Shown here in pieces: positions 1-8,187 of a stretch of 64,000 nucleotides of DNA. Below the pieces are notes generated by a model. It did no database searches. It saw only the letters and a program-made list of their open reading frames with translations, and was not told the DNA's origin. Location: NCBI RefSeq assembly GCF_026319365.1, contig NZ_JAPDMS010000006.1:62001-126000 (forward strand), read 5' to 3'. The translations under genes were made by a program, and so were the position numbers. The DNA comes from Methylophaga sp. OBS1 (GTDB lineage Bacteria; Pseudomonadota; Gammaproteobacteria; Nitrosococcales; Methylophagaceae). Numbering within the stretch: the stretch's first letter is position 1; each line of letters begins with the position of its first letter.

Positions 1-981
1 ATTGCTGAAGTCGTGTCCAAATGGACCGGTATTCCAGTCTCTAAAATGCTGGAAGGTGAGCGGGAAAAACTGTTGAAAATGGACGAGGCTCTGCACCTGC
101 GGGTTATCGGCCAGGATGAAGCGGTCAGTTCGGTCGCTAATGCGATTCGCCGTAGTCGTGCCGGCTTATCCGACCCCAACCGGCCTAACGGTTCCTTCCT
201 GTTCCTGGGACCGACCGGTGTCGGTAAAACCGAGCTGTGTAAAGCTTTGGCGACTTTTCTGTTTGATACCGAAGAGTCGATGATCCGGATTGATATGTCC
301 GAATTTATGGAGAAACACTCGGTCGCCCGTCTGGTTGGGGCTCCGCCGGGGTACGTAGGCTATGAGGAAGGGGGGTATCTGACCGAAGCCGTGCGCCGCA
401 AACCCTACTCGGTGATTCTGCTGGATGAGGTAGAAAAAGCGCATCCGGATGTCTTTAACGTTTTGCTTCAGGTGCTGGATGACGGTCGTCTGACTGATGG
501 TCAGGGCCGAACCGTGGATTTCCGTAACACGGTGATTGTGATGACTTCCAACCTGGGTTCCAGCGTGATTCAGGAAATGGCCGGTGAGGAGCATTATGAA
601 GAAATGAAGTCAGCGGTGATGGAGATCGTTGGTCAGCATTTCCGTCCTGAGTTTATCAACCGGGTTGATGATGTGGTGGTATTCCATCCGCTGCAGCAGG
701 ATCAGATCCGGGCGATTGCCGATATTCAACTGGCCCATCTGCGGGCCCGTCTGGGCGAGCGGGACATCAAGCTGCAGTTGAGTGAAGAAGCTCTGGACTT
801 GATTGCCGCAGAAGGCTTTGACCCGGTATACGGGGCACGGCCCTTGAAACGGGTGATTCAGCACGAGATTGAAAACCCGCTGGCACAGGATCTGTTGTCA
901 GCCAAGTTCAAGGCTGGTGATACCGTCAACGTTGATGTGGAAGGCGACAAATTGGTGTTTAAGGAATTGGTACTGCACTAA
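1..981 (+). CDS. clpB: ClpB disaggregase, C-terminal part (5' end outside window)
   Basis: Protein disaggregase of the Hsp100/AAA+ family, which works with DnaK in the cytoplasm to extract polypeptides from aggregates. The reading frame is open from base 1, so the gene begins left of the window; about 326 codons remain, covering the second AAA+ module of a protein usually near 860 aa. Visible are the Walker A motif GPTGVGKTE (about nt 211-237), the pore loop GYVGYEEGG, Walker [12 protein letters not shown], the sensor region TSNLGS, and the C-terminal GARPLKR sensor-2 arginine. Identity to E. coli ClpB is very high by eye. The GTG at 13 could be read as a start but lies inside a conserved stretch ([10 protein letters not shown]), so it is internal. 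A strong terminator follows. Confidence 0.97.
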   Translation: MAEVVSKWTGIPVSKMLEGEREKLLKMDEALHLRVIGQDEAVSSVANAIRRSRAGLSDPNRPNGSFLFLGPTGVGKTELCKALATFLFDTEESMIRIDMSEFMEKHSVARLVGAPPGYVGYEEGGYLTEAVRRKPYSVILLDEVEKAHPDVFNVLLQVLDDGRLTDGQGRTVDFRNTVIVMTSNLGSSVIQEMAGEEHYEEMKSAVMEIVGQHFRPEFINRVDDVVVFHPLQQDQIRAIADIQLAHLRARLGERDIKLQLSEEALDLIAAEGFDPVYGARPLKRVIQHEIENPLAQDLLSAKFKAGDTVNVDVEGDKLVFKELVLH

Positions 982-1003
982 AAAAGCCCCGCTTTTGCGG
1001 GGC
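981..1003 (-). terminator. Rho-independent terminator for cynS
   Basis: A GCCCCGC / GCGGGGC stem (986-992 and 997-1003) with a 4-nt loop is flanked by an A-run at 981-985. Read on the minus strand this is a GC stem followed by a T-run, just downstream of the cynS stop, so it probably ends the cyanase transcript. Confidence 0.7.
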
Positions 1004-1019
1004 AGTACCGGTTACACAG

Positions 1020-1053
1020 GGGCGCTCAGCCGAGTTCTGAGCGCCCTTTTTTT
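1020..1053 (+). terminator. Rho-independent terminator for clpB
   Basis: A ten-base-pair stem GGGCGCTCAG / CTGAGCGCCC (1020-1029, 1037-1046) is followed by seven T (1047-1053), 39 nt past the clpB stop. The T-run overlaps the last codon of the convergent cynS gene. Confidence 0.85.
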
Positions 1054-1492
1054 ACCAGGCCTTATAGGGCAGGAATTTGCCATCCATAGTGAGAACGACG
1101 CGATCGCCTTTGGGATCGGCCTTACGCTCAACCGACATATTAAAATCAATCGCGCTCATAATGCCGTCGCCGAATTTTTCCTGAATCACTTCTTTCAGAG
1201 TCGGACCATAAACGCCGACAATTTCATACAGGCGATAAATCAGGGGATCAGTCGGCACAGCCTGATCCCAGACCTTGGTCGGGTAATCCTGTAAGGCCTG
1301 ACTGACTTCCGCTGGCAACTCCATAAACTGGCACAGCGCGGTGGCTTTATCTTCCGGCATGCTGTTCATACCCAGGCAGGCTGAGGTGGTCCAGACCGGG
1401 GACATGCCAATGGCTTCACCGATTTGTTCCCAGCTCAGGTTTTTACTTTTCTTGGCCACAATAATGGCCTCGGTCATGGCGACTTTATCCAT
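1052..1492 (-). CDS. cynS: Cyanate hydratase (cyanase)
   Basis: Cyanase (EC 4.2.1.104) converts cyanate plus bicarbonate to ammonia and CO2, allowing cyanate detoxification and its use as a nitrogen source. The 146-aa protein has the N-terminal helical domain (about 1-75) and the C-terminal catalytic domain. The known catalytic triad of E. coli CynS (Arg96, Glu99, Ser122) is matched at Arg87, Glu90 and Ser113, a constant offset of nine. Start ATG at 1492 has an AGGAG box about 6 nt upstream. It lies 63 nt downstream of the FNT transporter gene on the same strand, so the two are probably one operon controlled by the sigma-54-type promoter near 2460-2474. No cynR or carbonic anhydrase (cynT) is adjacent. 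Confidence 0.96.
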   Translation of the reverse strand: MDKVAMTEAIIVAKKSKNLSWEQIGEAIGMSPVWTTSACLGMNSMPEDKATALCQFMELPAEVSQALQDYPTKVWDQAVPTDPLIYRLYEIVGVYGPTLKEVIQEKFGDGIMSAIDFNMSVERKADPKGDRVVLTMDGKFLPYKAW

Positions 1493-1516
1493 GTTGACTC
1501 CTAATTAGCGAGAGAA

Positions 1517-1539
1517 GCCGGCGCTGAGTCAGCGCCGGC
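1517..1539 (-). promoter_or_regulatory. Strong hairpin between transporter gene and cynS
   Basis: A perfect ten-base-pair stem GCCGGCGCTG / CAGCGCCGGC with a 3-nt loop sits in the 63-nt gap. No T-run follows on the minus strand, so it is not a canonical terminator. It could protect the upstream mRNA or mark a processing site that sets different levels for transporter and enzyme. Confidence 0.55.
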
Positions 1540-1555
1540 AGAGAAGGTGAACGGT

Positions 1556-2401
1556 TTAGGCTTTCACTGCGTCAGCAGAATCAGTTTTTACAGCCGGTTT
1601 ACGTAACTGGCCCGGTCTCAGGTGAGTGGCATACAGTACGCTGCCAGTCAGTAGCAGACCCCCAACGAGGTTGCCGAGAATGACCGGAATCTCATTCCAG
1701 AACAACCAGTCACCGACAGTGATCGGTGCACCCATCATCATGCCCAGCGGGAACAGATACATATTGACCACAGCATGTTCGAATACCAGGCCGAAGAAGA
1801 TGAGAATCGGCATCCACATAGCGATAACCTTGCCGCCGACTGTTTTCGAATACATGGCACCGACGACACCGATGGAGACCATCCAGTTACACAGAATGCC
1901 TTTGACAAATACGGTGAACCAGCCGGCCGCACCATATTCGGCAAATCCCAGCGTGCGTGCTTCAGCGGCACCGGCAAAGGCCTTACCCACGGCCGTCGGC
2001 TCTGCAGTGAAGGCATAGGTAAAGGAAATAGCAATCAAGGTCGCGGAGAACAGGGCCCCTAACAGATTACCCAGGGCGACCAGGCCCCAGTTCTTGAACA
2101 TACCGGACATGGTGGCACCGGGACGTTTATCAAACAGCGCCAGTGGGACCAGTGCAAAGACCCCGGTTAACAGATCAAAACCAAGCAGATTCAGGATACA
2201 AAAGCCCACCGGGAAAATCAGGGCCCCGACTATCGGGTAACCGGTCTGCACCGCGGCAGTGACCGCCAGGGCAACGGCAATCGCCAGAATCGCGCCGGCC
2301 ATAAAGGCGCGGATTAATACATCCCGCGGGTGCATGAACAATTTGGACTCACCCGCATCCACCATGGTTTTGACAAACTCATTGGGTTTTACATAAGACA
2401 T
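1556..2401 (-). CDS. Formate/nitrite transporter (FNT) family channel
   Basis: Inner-membrane pentameric channel family for small monovalent anions (formate, nitrite, hydrosulfide). The 281-aa protein has six predicted membrane segments and clear FNT signatures: DLLTG in the first half, KGILCNW, EHAVVNMYLFP with the central pore histidine, and NEIPVILGNLVGG near the end. The start ATG at 2401 has a GGGAGT box. The gene precedes cynS on the same strand, so the physiological substrate may be cyanate or nitrite rather than formate; that is inference from context, because FNT substrate cannot be read from these motifs. Expression is probably nitrogen-controlled through the sigma-54-like promoter upstream. 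Confidence 0.9.
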   Translation of the reverse strand: MSYVKPNEFVKTMVDAGESKLFMHPRDVLIRAFMAGAILAIAVALAVTAAVQTGYPIVGALIFPVGFCILNLLGFDLLTGVFALVPLALFDKRPGATMSGMFKNWGLVALGNLLGALFSATLIAISFTYAFTAEPTAVGKAFAGAAEARTLGFAEYGAAGWFTVFVKGILCNWMVSIGVVGAMYSKTVGGKVIAMWMPILIFFGLVFEHAVVNMYLFPLGMMMGAPITVGDWLFWNEIPVILGNLVGGLLLTGSVLYATHLRPGQLRKPAVKTDSADAVKA

Positions 2402-2458
2402 CAGAAACTCCCATCATCAATAAGAAACGCAATCAGAAACGCTGCTCGTTGATAATGG

Positions 2459-2474
2459 GCATATACTATGCCAA
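2459..2474 (-). promoter_or_regulatory. Candidate sigma-54 promoter for the transporter-cynS operon
   Basis: On the minus strand TTGGCATAGTATATGC (2474 to 2459) has the GG-N10-GC core of -24/-12 promoters: TGGCAT, 5 nt, ATGC against the consensus TGGCAC, 5 nt, TTGC. It ends 57 nt before the transporter start. A sigma-54 promoter in front of a nitrogen-scavenging operon would fit NtrC control. Confidence 0.6.
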
Positions 2475-2536
2475 ATTTAAAAAATTAATAAAAACAATGC
2501 TTTGTTGTGTTTTGAGGTTTTGGGTGAGCGCCCCAT

Positions 2537-2572
2537 TGCACCAATTTGATGTGTTGCATCACTGTTGATGCA
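2537..2572. promoter_or_regulatory. Palindromic site, possible NtrC-type enhancer
   Basis: TGCATCA-CTGT-TGATGCA (2555-2572) is a perfect inverted repeat, and TGCACCA, an exact NtrC half-site, lies at 2537-2543. Both are 65-100 bp upstream of the -24 element at 2472, a typical enhancer distance. The palindrome spacer is one base longer than the usual NtrC box, so the assignment is tentative. The rest of 2402-2575 is AT-rich without other clear signals. Confidence 0.4.
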
Positions 2573-2575
2573 CGA

Positions 2576-4759
2576 TTATGACGCGTCGTTGTTATCCGGC
2601 TCATCAACAATGGTAATACGCGCTTCTTCTTCCATGGGTTGCCATTCAACGTCAGGCAAAATACGACCTTCAGGACGACCGATATGGTAGCCCTGTGCAT
2701 AATCGACACCATATTGGCGCAGCAGCGTCAGTATGTCCCTGTTTTCAACAAACTCAGCGATGGTCTTACGCCCCAGGCCTTTGGCAACATCAATCAGTGC
2801 CTTAACAAACAACTGATCATCCGCATTTTTATCCAAATCTTTAATAAAGATGCCATCGATTTTGATGATATCGATAGGCAACTGGCGCATATAACTGAAT
2901 GAGGCAAACCCCACCCCGAAGTCATCCAGCGAGAACTGGCAGCCCAGTGCTTTGATGGCGGTCATCATCAGCTTCGCCTGTTGTAGATTGGACACCGCGG
3001 CAGTTTCGGTTACCTCAAAAATCAGCTTCGTTGGATCGACTTCGTATTTTTTGATGACACGTTTAAGAAATGGCAGCAGGACCGGCGCATCGACCATCGA
3101 GCCCGACAGGTTGATGGCAAATTTGACGTCCTTGCCGTCTTTATGGAGTTTACTGAGCTGGCTGATTGCGTGCTGGATAACAAACTGGTCGATGCTCTGA
3201 ATCAGACCGACCTCCTCAGCAATCTCGATAAACTTGCCCGGCATGCGCATCTCACCGCTGCCCGGATCCCGCATTCTGATCAAGACTTCATAGTGCTGAA
3301 TCGTGTTGTGTTCGATATTGAGAATCGGCTGGTAATGCAGCACAAAATGATTATTTTCCAGCGCCTCTTCGATTTTGTGTTTCCAGAAAACCCGGGTTTC
3401 CAACTGTTCCCGGGTTTGATCATCTGCGGAAAAGACGTGATAAGTGTTTTTTCCGGCAGATTTGGCTTTGTACATGGCCAGATCGGCAAACCCCATCAAC
3501 TCGTGAATGGTGGCATCATGCAGTGGAAAACCGACCACACCGATACTGCCGGTGACTTTGTGTTTGACGGTCCCGTATTCCAGTTGAATCTTATTAAGTT
3601 GCTGCAGGATTTTATTTGCCAGGGTAATCGCACCCGGTTCGTCAGTTTCCGGCATCAGTACCGCAAACTCATCACCGCCCAGTCGCGCCACCAGATCGGT
3701 GTAACGGACCACTTGCTTGAGGCATTTCGCTACCAGCTTGAGCAGCTCATCCCCGGCCCGGTGACCACTGATATCGTTGATATCCTTAAACTGGTCCAGA
3801 TCGAGCAGTAACAGCGAGTTGCTGTGGGTATAGCGCATTGCCGTACGCAACGATTTTTCAAATTCTTCTATGAATTTACGCCGGTTACACAAGTCCGTCA
3901 GAGGGTCGTGTTCCGCCATCCAGACGATACGTTTTTCTGCTTCTTTTTTGTCCGTCATATCGAGACCAACCGACATCAGTACGGCATGATTCACGTTATT
4001 TTCGATACGGGAATGTAACCAGGAAATATTGCGGATGTGACCTTGCTTATCGATCAATTCCGACTCCTGCTGAGCAATCTGCATGTTACCTGCAGCCAGT
4101 TCCCGGAATAGTGTCTGGGCCTCGGTCCAGTTGCCGGCAGGGAAAAATCGGGCAACATCAGAGTCGATGACCTCGGCTTCAGCAAAGCCAGTCAATTTCT
4201 CGCCGAAGTCATTAAACATGGTGATTTTGAAGTCATCATCCACAGTGAAGATGATCAACTGCGCTGTATCCAGTAAGTTTTTGACAAAGTCGCGTTCACC
4301 GCGAAGCTGCTCATTAGCGGCGTGCAGCATTTTTGAACGTTTGCCCACACTTTGGTCCAGTTTTTCCAGCACGCTTGAAAGTTCTGTGGAGACAGTCAGA
4401 AGCTCGCCGATTTCTGATAAGCGGGTGTGATTTTCAGTCGCCTGGAATATCTGCTTTGCTTCGTCGTATTTCTTGGCTGAGAGCAGCGGCAAGGCTTGTG
4501 TAATCTGGTCAAGATTATTCAGCGGCTTTGACAGTGCCTGGTAATGACGAACGGCGAAAAGCAGGGCCAGGATAATGAGTACTACAGCGGCAAGACCGTA
4601 ATAAATCATGGCGCTGTATAGGTTGGAATGGTCGGGCAGGGCCTGGGTGCGGAAAAGATAAGCAAAGACGATCAGCGCCACCAGGCCCGCGACCAATACG
4701 CTGCTAAACATATTGACCGCGGCAAACCACCGCAGACTGTTACGCGAAATAGATCGCAT
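2576..4759 (-). CDS. Membrane GGDEF-EAL protein with PAS domain (c-di-GMP turnover)
   Basis: A 727-aa bifunctional-type cyclic-di-GMP enzyme. Two membrane segments (about 13-35 and 50-71) are followed by a HAMP-like/coiled region, a PAS sensor (about 156-270), a GGDEF diguanylate cyclase domain with intact GGDEF at 361-365 and an RYTD inhibitory I-site at 352-355, then an EAL domain starting with EVLIR at 491. The EAL metal and catalytic positions look intact (N550, TETAA, DDFG at 612-615, K633). Sequence alone does not tell which activity dominates. It lies 49 nt downstream of the SDR gene on the same strand, so they are probably co-transcribed. It is not a LapD: the long periplasmic domain is missing and both catalytic motifs are kept. 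Confidence 0.93.
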   Translation of the reverse strand: MRSISRNSLRWFAAVNMFSSVLVAGLVALIVFAYLFRTQALPDHSNLYSAMIYYGLAAVVLIILALLFAVRHYQALSKPLNNLDQITQALPLLSAKKYDEAKQIFQATENHTRLSEIGELLTVSTELSSVLEKLDQSVGKRSKMLHAANEQLRGERDFVKNLLDTAQLIIFTVDDDFKITMFNDFGEKLTGFAEAEVIDSDVARFFPAGNWTEAQTLFRELAAGNMQIAQQESELIDKQGHIRNISWLHSRIENNVNHAVLMSVGLDMTDKKEAEKRIVWMAEHDPLTDLCNRRKFIEEFEKSLRTAMRYTHSNSLLLLDLDQFKDINDISGHRAGDELLKLVAKCLKQVVRYTDLVARLGGDEFAVLMPETDEPGAITLANKILQQLNKIQLEYGTVKHKVTGSIGVVGFPLHDATIHELMGFADLAMYKAKSAGKNTYHVFSADDQTREQLETRVFWKHKIEEALENNHFVLHYQPILNIEHNTIQHYEVLIRMRDPGSGEMRMPGKFIEIAEEVGLIQSIDQFVIQHAISQLSKLHKDGKDVKFAINLSGSMVDAPVLLPFLKRVIKKYEVDPTKLIFEVTETAAVSNLQQAKLMMTAIKALGCQFSLDDFGVGFASFSYMRQLPIDIIKIDGIFIKDLDKNADDQLFVKALIDVAKGLGRKTIAEFVENRDILTLLRQYGVDYAQGYHIGRPEGRILPDVEWQPMEEEARITIVDEPDNNDAS

Positions 4760-4808
4760 TATTTCATTATCCGCCTTCGGTCAATCACAAACTTGAAAAA
4801 AAGTGCTG

Positions 4809-5678
4809 TCAGCCGCGTTTTTCGTTATCAGACACTTTTCTCAAAAACCAGTCAAGCGCAGCCTGGGGCAGTAAGCGTTTGAGCGTGGCAAAGAGATAGG
4901 TGGGGAAAGTCACATAATAGCGAATCTTTGGTCGTTTAGATTCGAAAGCGTGCAGGCATTTGGCTACAACCGCATCAGGCGGCAGTGTAAAAGGGGCTGC
5001 GGGGCCCTCTTTCTGTAGTCGGGCTTCCATGGCTTCGTAGGTTTCGAAGTGCGCACTGTTGTTGATATCAATATGCTTTTCATAGCGGGCAAACGCATTG
5101 GCACGGAAGCGGCTGGTAATGGGGCCGGGTTCGATCAGACTAACGAAAATATCGGTCCCGGCGAGTTCCAGGCGCAGCGTATCCGCCAGTCCTTCAATGG
5201 CATATTTGCTCGCATTGTAGGCACCACGATAAGCCATGGAGACAAAGCCGAGTACGGAACTGTTGTAAACAATCCGGCCAAATCCCTGCTTGCGCATCTG
5301 GGCGATAGCGAGGTTCGTCAATTGCTGGGTGCCAAAGACATTGGTTTCAAATTGCTCACGCAGTGCCTGACGACTCAGGTCCTCGACGGCACCGGGTTGG
5401 CCGAAAGCCGCATTATTAAAAAGACCATCCAGTCGACCGTTCAGTAAACTCAGTGCTTGTTCAAAGCCCAGATTGATGCTGTTTTCATCAGCCAAATCCA
5501 TTAGAATGACCTTGACATTGCGCTTTTCCAGCATCTGCATGTCTTCAGGCTTACGTACGGTAGCAACGACATTAAAACCATGGGCCTGCAGCATATCGGT
5601 GGCACGCAGCCCGATACCACTGGAACAGCCTGTGACCAGCACATTTCTGACTTTCGAGTGATGTGATTGTTTTTTCAT
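4809..5678 (-). CDS. Short-chain dehydrogenase/reductase, classical type
   Basis: A 289-aa NAD(P)-dependent oxidoreductase with the Rossmann motif TGCSSGIG at 16-23, the NNAA-type motif FNNAAFG at 87-93, catalytic serine around 140-141 and Y154-x3-K158. The C-terminus carries a hydrophobic stretch (FPTYLFATLKRLL) as in SDRs acting on lipids or retinol-like compounds, but the substrate cannot be read. It is transcribed divergently from cheR across a 91-bp gap and leads into the GGDEF-EAL gene. Confidence 0.9.
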   Translation of the reverse strand: MKKQSHHSKVRNVLVTGCSSGIGLRATDMLQAHGFNVVATVRKPEDMQMLEKRNVKVILMDLADENSINLGFEQALSLLNGRLDGLFNNAAFGQPGAVEDLSRQALREQFETNVFGTQQLTNLAIAQMRKQGFGRIVYNSSVLGFVSMAYRGAYNASKYAIEGLADTLRLELAGTDIFVSLIEPGPITSRFRANAFARYEKHIDINNSAHFETYEAMEARLQKEGPAAPFTLPPDAVVAKCLHAFESKRPKIRYYVTFPTYLFATLKRLLPQAALDWFLRKVSDNEKRG

Positions 5679-5769
5679 ATGTTCGTCAATGTATCTAATA
5701 TTAAGGTAAATGTTTAAGCATTCTGTCCGATAATTGCTATATATTCACTGACTTTTTTGCCAGGCCGAC

Positions 5770-6615
5770 ATGCAGCAAACCCAAGAAATCAGCAGTTTTG
5801 ATTATCAGCGCTTCCGGGAATTCCTGGAGCAGGCCTGCGGTATTTTGCTGGGTGAGGGTAAACAATACCTGATTGTCAGCCGCTTGACCCGCTTGATGAG
5901 AGAAGAAAATATCGTCAACTTGACGGCATTAATGTCAGCGATTGAAAAAGGACAGCCCCGTCATTTGCGTGATGCAGTGATCGATGCCATGACCACCAAT
6001 GAAACGTCATGGTTTCGTGACGTTCAGCCCTTCGAAACACTGGGGCAGATTGTGTTGCCAGAGTTAGACCAACGTGCTCATGGCGCTTTGCGGGTATGGT
6101 CTGCAGCCTGCTCATCGGGTCAGGAACCCTACACCATCAGCATGATACTGAGTGAGTACCTGCGCAAGAATCCGGGGTCCAAATTGACAGGCAGTCAGAT
6201 CATTGCCACTGATATTTCCGCTTCTATGCTGGTTCAGGCTAAAAAAGCCGAGTATGAAAATGTGGCGCTGGGCAGGGGCTTATCCGACTCACGCCGGCAG
6301 CAATTTTTTACCAAGGTCGACGAGCGCTGGCGGGTCATTGATGAAGTTCGCAACCGGGTCAGCTTCCGTGAACAGAATCTGCTGCAGGGGTTTTCAACCC
6401 TGGGTAAGTTCGATGTGATTTTCTGCCGTAATGTGCTGATTTATTTTTCCGCTGAGCGCAAGAAGGATATTCTTAAACGTATGGCGCTGTCTTTGAACAA
6501 GGGGGGGTACCTGTTTCTGGGGGCTTCGGAGACAATCAGCGGTTACAGCGATGCCTTTGAATTAACACGCACCCCATTCAGTACGGTTTACCGTCGTAAA
6601 GATCAACTCTCATAA
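5770..6615 (+). CDS. cheR: CheR-type chemoreceptor glutamate methyltransferase
   Basis: Methylates glutamates on chemoreceptors using S-adenosylmethionine, setting adaptation in chemotaxis. The 281-aa protein has the N-terminal all-alpha CheR domain (about 9-65) and the methyltransferase domain with the SAM motif WSAACSSGQEPY, followed by FDVIFCRNVLIYF and FLGASET. Length matches the family. In Pseudomonas and many Vibrio-type genomes cheR sits next to flgB; here it is 38 kb away and stands alone between a c-di-GMP/SDR pair and a DUF4126 gene. It overlaps the convergent DUF4126 gene by 6 nt. Confidence 0.95.
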   Translation: MQQTQEISSFDYQRFREFLEQACGILLGEGKQYLIVSRLTRLMREENIVNLTALMSAIEKGQPRHLRDAVIDAMTTNETSWFRDVQPFETLGQIVLPELDQRAHGALRVWSAACSSGQEPYTISMILSEYLRKNPGSKLTGSQIIATDISASMLVQAKKAEYENVALGRGLSDSRRQQFFTKVDERWRVIDEVRNRVSFREQNLLQGFSTLGKFDVIFCRNVLIYFSAERKKDILKRMALSLNKGGYLFLGASETISGYSDAFELTRTPFSTVYRRKDQLS

Positions 6616-7281
6616 ATGCTTATCCGGGCTGTTTTCAATCCGCGCCGGATTATCTGCTGATACCGTTGGCTTTGGCGACGGCGGTTCGCACAGGCCCAGC
6701 CAGCTGCCAATTTGGCGGAACAGTGCTTTAATCAAGCGCCACAACCTTGGCAGCAGCCAAATCATCAGAATAATGAATACAGCCAGGGCGATTAAAAACA
6801 GCACCGGATGATTCAGCGCTGTCCACAAACCGGCAATCACCAGTAAGTCTTCACTAATCGAGGCGCCCCAGTTAGTTACAGGCTCCGGCGAGGTGTTGAT
6901 CAACAGACGACTTCCCGCCTTGGTGGCATGACTGCCTGAAGCCAATGTGCCGCCGAGCAGGGCAGCGCTGAGTTCCACCGCCGGTGTCACATCGCCAACA
7001 GCGCTGGCAGCAAGCATCGCGCCAGCCGGGATGCGGATAAAGGTATGCAGACTGTCCCAGCCGGTGTCGACACCGGGCATTTTGTCAGCAAAAAATTCCA
7101 CGCAGTACATAAAGCCTGCTGCCGTCATCACCAGGGGATCACTGAGTACCTGCAACTCATCCGGTAACACGATATTGCCGGTCAGCCCCATGTAGCCCAG
7201 CATAAAGATGGTGGCGTAGAGGTTAATGCCACTGGCCCAGGCAGCACCCATGCTGAGCGCGATAATATTGACCGCTTCCAT
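6610..7281 (-). CDS. DUF4126 family membrane protein
   Basis: A 223-aa integral membrane protein matching the DUF4126 family, whose function is unknown. Several hydrophobic segments are visible, among them the N-terminal helix with SGINLYATIFMLGYMGL and a strong one near 160-180 (LFLIALAVFIILMIWLLP). Glycine- and alanine-rich central helices include GGTLASGSHATKAGSR. The tail is proline-rich and soluble. It is transcribed away from the Nif3-like gene and converges on cheR. Confidence 0.8.
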   Translation of the reverse strand: MEAVNIIALSMGAAWASGINLYATIFMLGYMGLTGNIVLPDELQVLSDPLVMTAAGFMYCVEFFADKMPGVDTGWDSLHTFIRIPAGAMLAASAVGDVTPAVELSAALLGGTLASGSHATKAGSRLLINTSPEPVTNWGASISEDLLVIAGLWTALNHPVLFLIALAVFIILMIWLLPRLWRLIKALFRQIGSWLGLCEPPSPKPTVSADNPARIENSPDKHL

Positions 7282-7319
7282 CGCTTTTGTCTCCGTTTTG
7301 CTATAGTGGCGACTGTTCA

Positions 7320-7376
7320 GGGGACGATCTGCGTCCCATACCCCGGACGCCAGTGGCGGAGGGGCAGGCTGGCGTC
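7320..7376 (+). promoter_or_regulatory. Two tandem hairpins in the leader of the Nif3-coaBC operon
   Basis: GGGACG / CGTCCC (7321-7326, 7332-7337) and GACGCCAG / CTGGCGTC (7346-7353, 7369-7376) form two stems inside the 143-bp gap between the divergent DUF4126 and Nif3-like genes. They lie about 50-105 nt before the start codon and are GC-rich relative to their surroundings. Possible structured 5' leader; no known riboswitch class is recognised. Confidence 0.35.
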
Positions 7377-7424
7377 ATCATGTGCCAATCAATGACAACG
7401 CATTACAGGACAGGAATTAATTGG

Positions 7425-8183
7425 ATGATAACCCGAACAGAGCTTCTCGCCTACATTGATGAGACCCTGGAGCCGGGGCGCTTCAAGGATTACTGCCCCA
7501 ATGGTCTGCAGGTAGCGGGTAAGAGCCAAATCCAGACACTGATTTCCGGTGTGACCGCCAGCGAGGCTTTTATCGACGCCGCGATAGAAGCAGGCGCTGA
7601 TGCGGTGCTGGTGCATCACGGTTATTTCTGGCGCGGTGAAGACCCACGAATTGTGGGAATGAAGCAACGCCGGCTCAAACGTTTATTAGAGAATGATATC
7701 AATCTGATTGCCTACCACCTGCCGTTGGATGCGCACCAGACATTGGGTAACAACGCGCAACTGGCACTCAGATTAGGATTGGAAATTGATGGTCGTATTT
7801 CCGGTACCGGCGACCCGGCAATTGGGCTTTGCGGCGTGCTTACTGAACCTCAGTCACTGACTGATTTTGCCATCCATGTAAGCCATACATTAGGCCGTGA
7901 ACCATTGGTGATTAAAGGGCATGAGCGACCGATCAGTGCTATCGGCTGGTGCACCGGCGCCGCGCAGGGATTTTTGCAGCAGGCGGCGGATTTGGGGCTG
8001 GATGCATTTTTGAGTGGCGAGATTTCCGAACCGACCACGCATATGGCGCGCGAACTGGGCATTCATTATATCGCTGCCGGGCATCACGCTACCGAACGTT
8101 ACGGCGTACAGGCACTGGGCGAAGATCTGGCGCAGCGCTTCAATATCCGTCATCATTTCATTGATATCGATAATCCGGTCTGA
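7425..8183 (+). CDS. Nif3-like dinuclear metal protein (YbgI/DUF34 family)
   Basis: A 252-aa member of the Nif3/YbgI family, annotated in databases as GTP cyclohydrolase I type 2 homologue, with no firmly proven role. Metal-binding histidines are seen in VLVHHGYFW (64-65) and in GHHATERYG near the C-terminus. The frame is open upstream to 7287, but the start at 7425 gives the conserved beginning (MITRTELLAYIDETL), the usual length of about 250 aa and an AGGA box at 7412. It heads a tight run of genes ending at 16056. Confidence 0.88.
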   Translation: MITRTELLAYIDETLEPGRFKDYCPNGLQVAGKSQIQTLISGVTASEAFIDAAIEAGADAVLVHHGYFWRGEDPRIVGMKQRRLKRLLENDINLIAYHLPLDAHQTLGNNAQLALRLGLEIDGRISGTGDPAIGLCGVLTEPQSLTDFAIHVSHTLGREPLVIKGHERPISAIGWCTGAAQGFLQQAADLGLDAFLSGEISEPTTHMARELGIHYIAAGHHATERYGVQALGEDLAQRFNIRHHFIDIDNPV

Positions 8184-8187
8184 ACTG

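Noticed and set aside
13..981. GTG at 13 as the start of a complete small ClpB-like gene
   Set aside because: Conserved ClpB sequence continues upstream to base 1, so the gene is cut by the window edge.
2576..4759. GGDEF-EAL protein as the LapD partner of the adhesins
   Set aside because: LapD has a periplasmic domain for LapG and degenerate catalytic motifs; this one has a PAS domain and intact GGDEF, I-site and EAL-type residues.
7287..7424. N-terminal extension of the Nif3-like protein
   Set aside because: The extra 46 residues are not like the family and cover the hairpin leader; ATG 7425 has a ribosome-binding site.
8014..8187. Upstream extension of the yihY reading frame
   Set aside because: It lies wholly inside the Nif3-like gene in another frame; the ATG at 8188 gives the conserved start.
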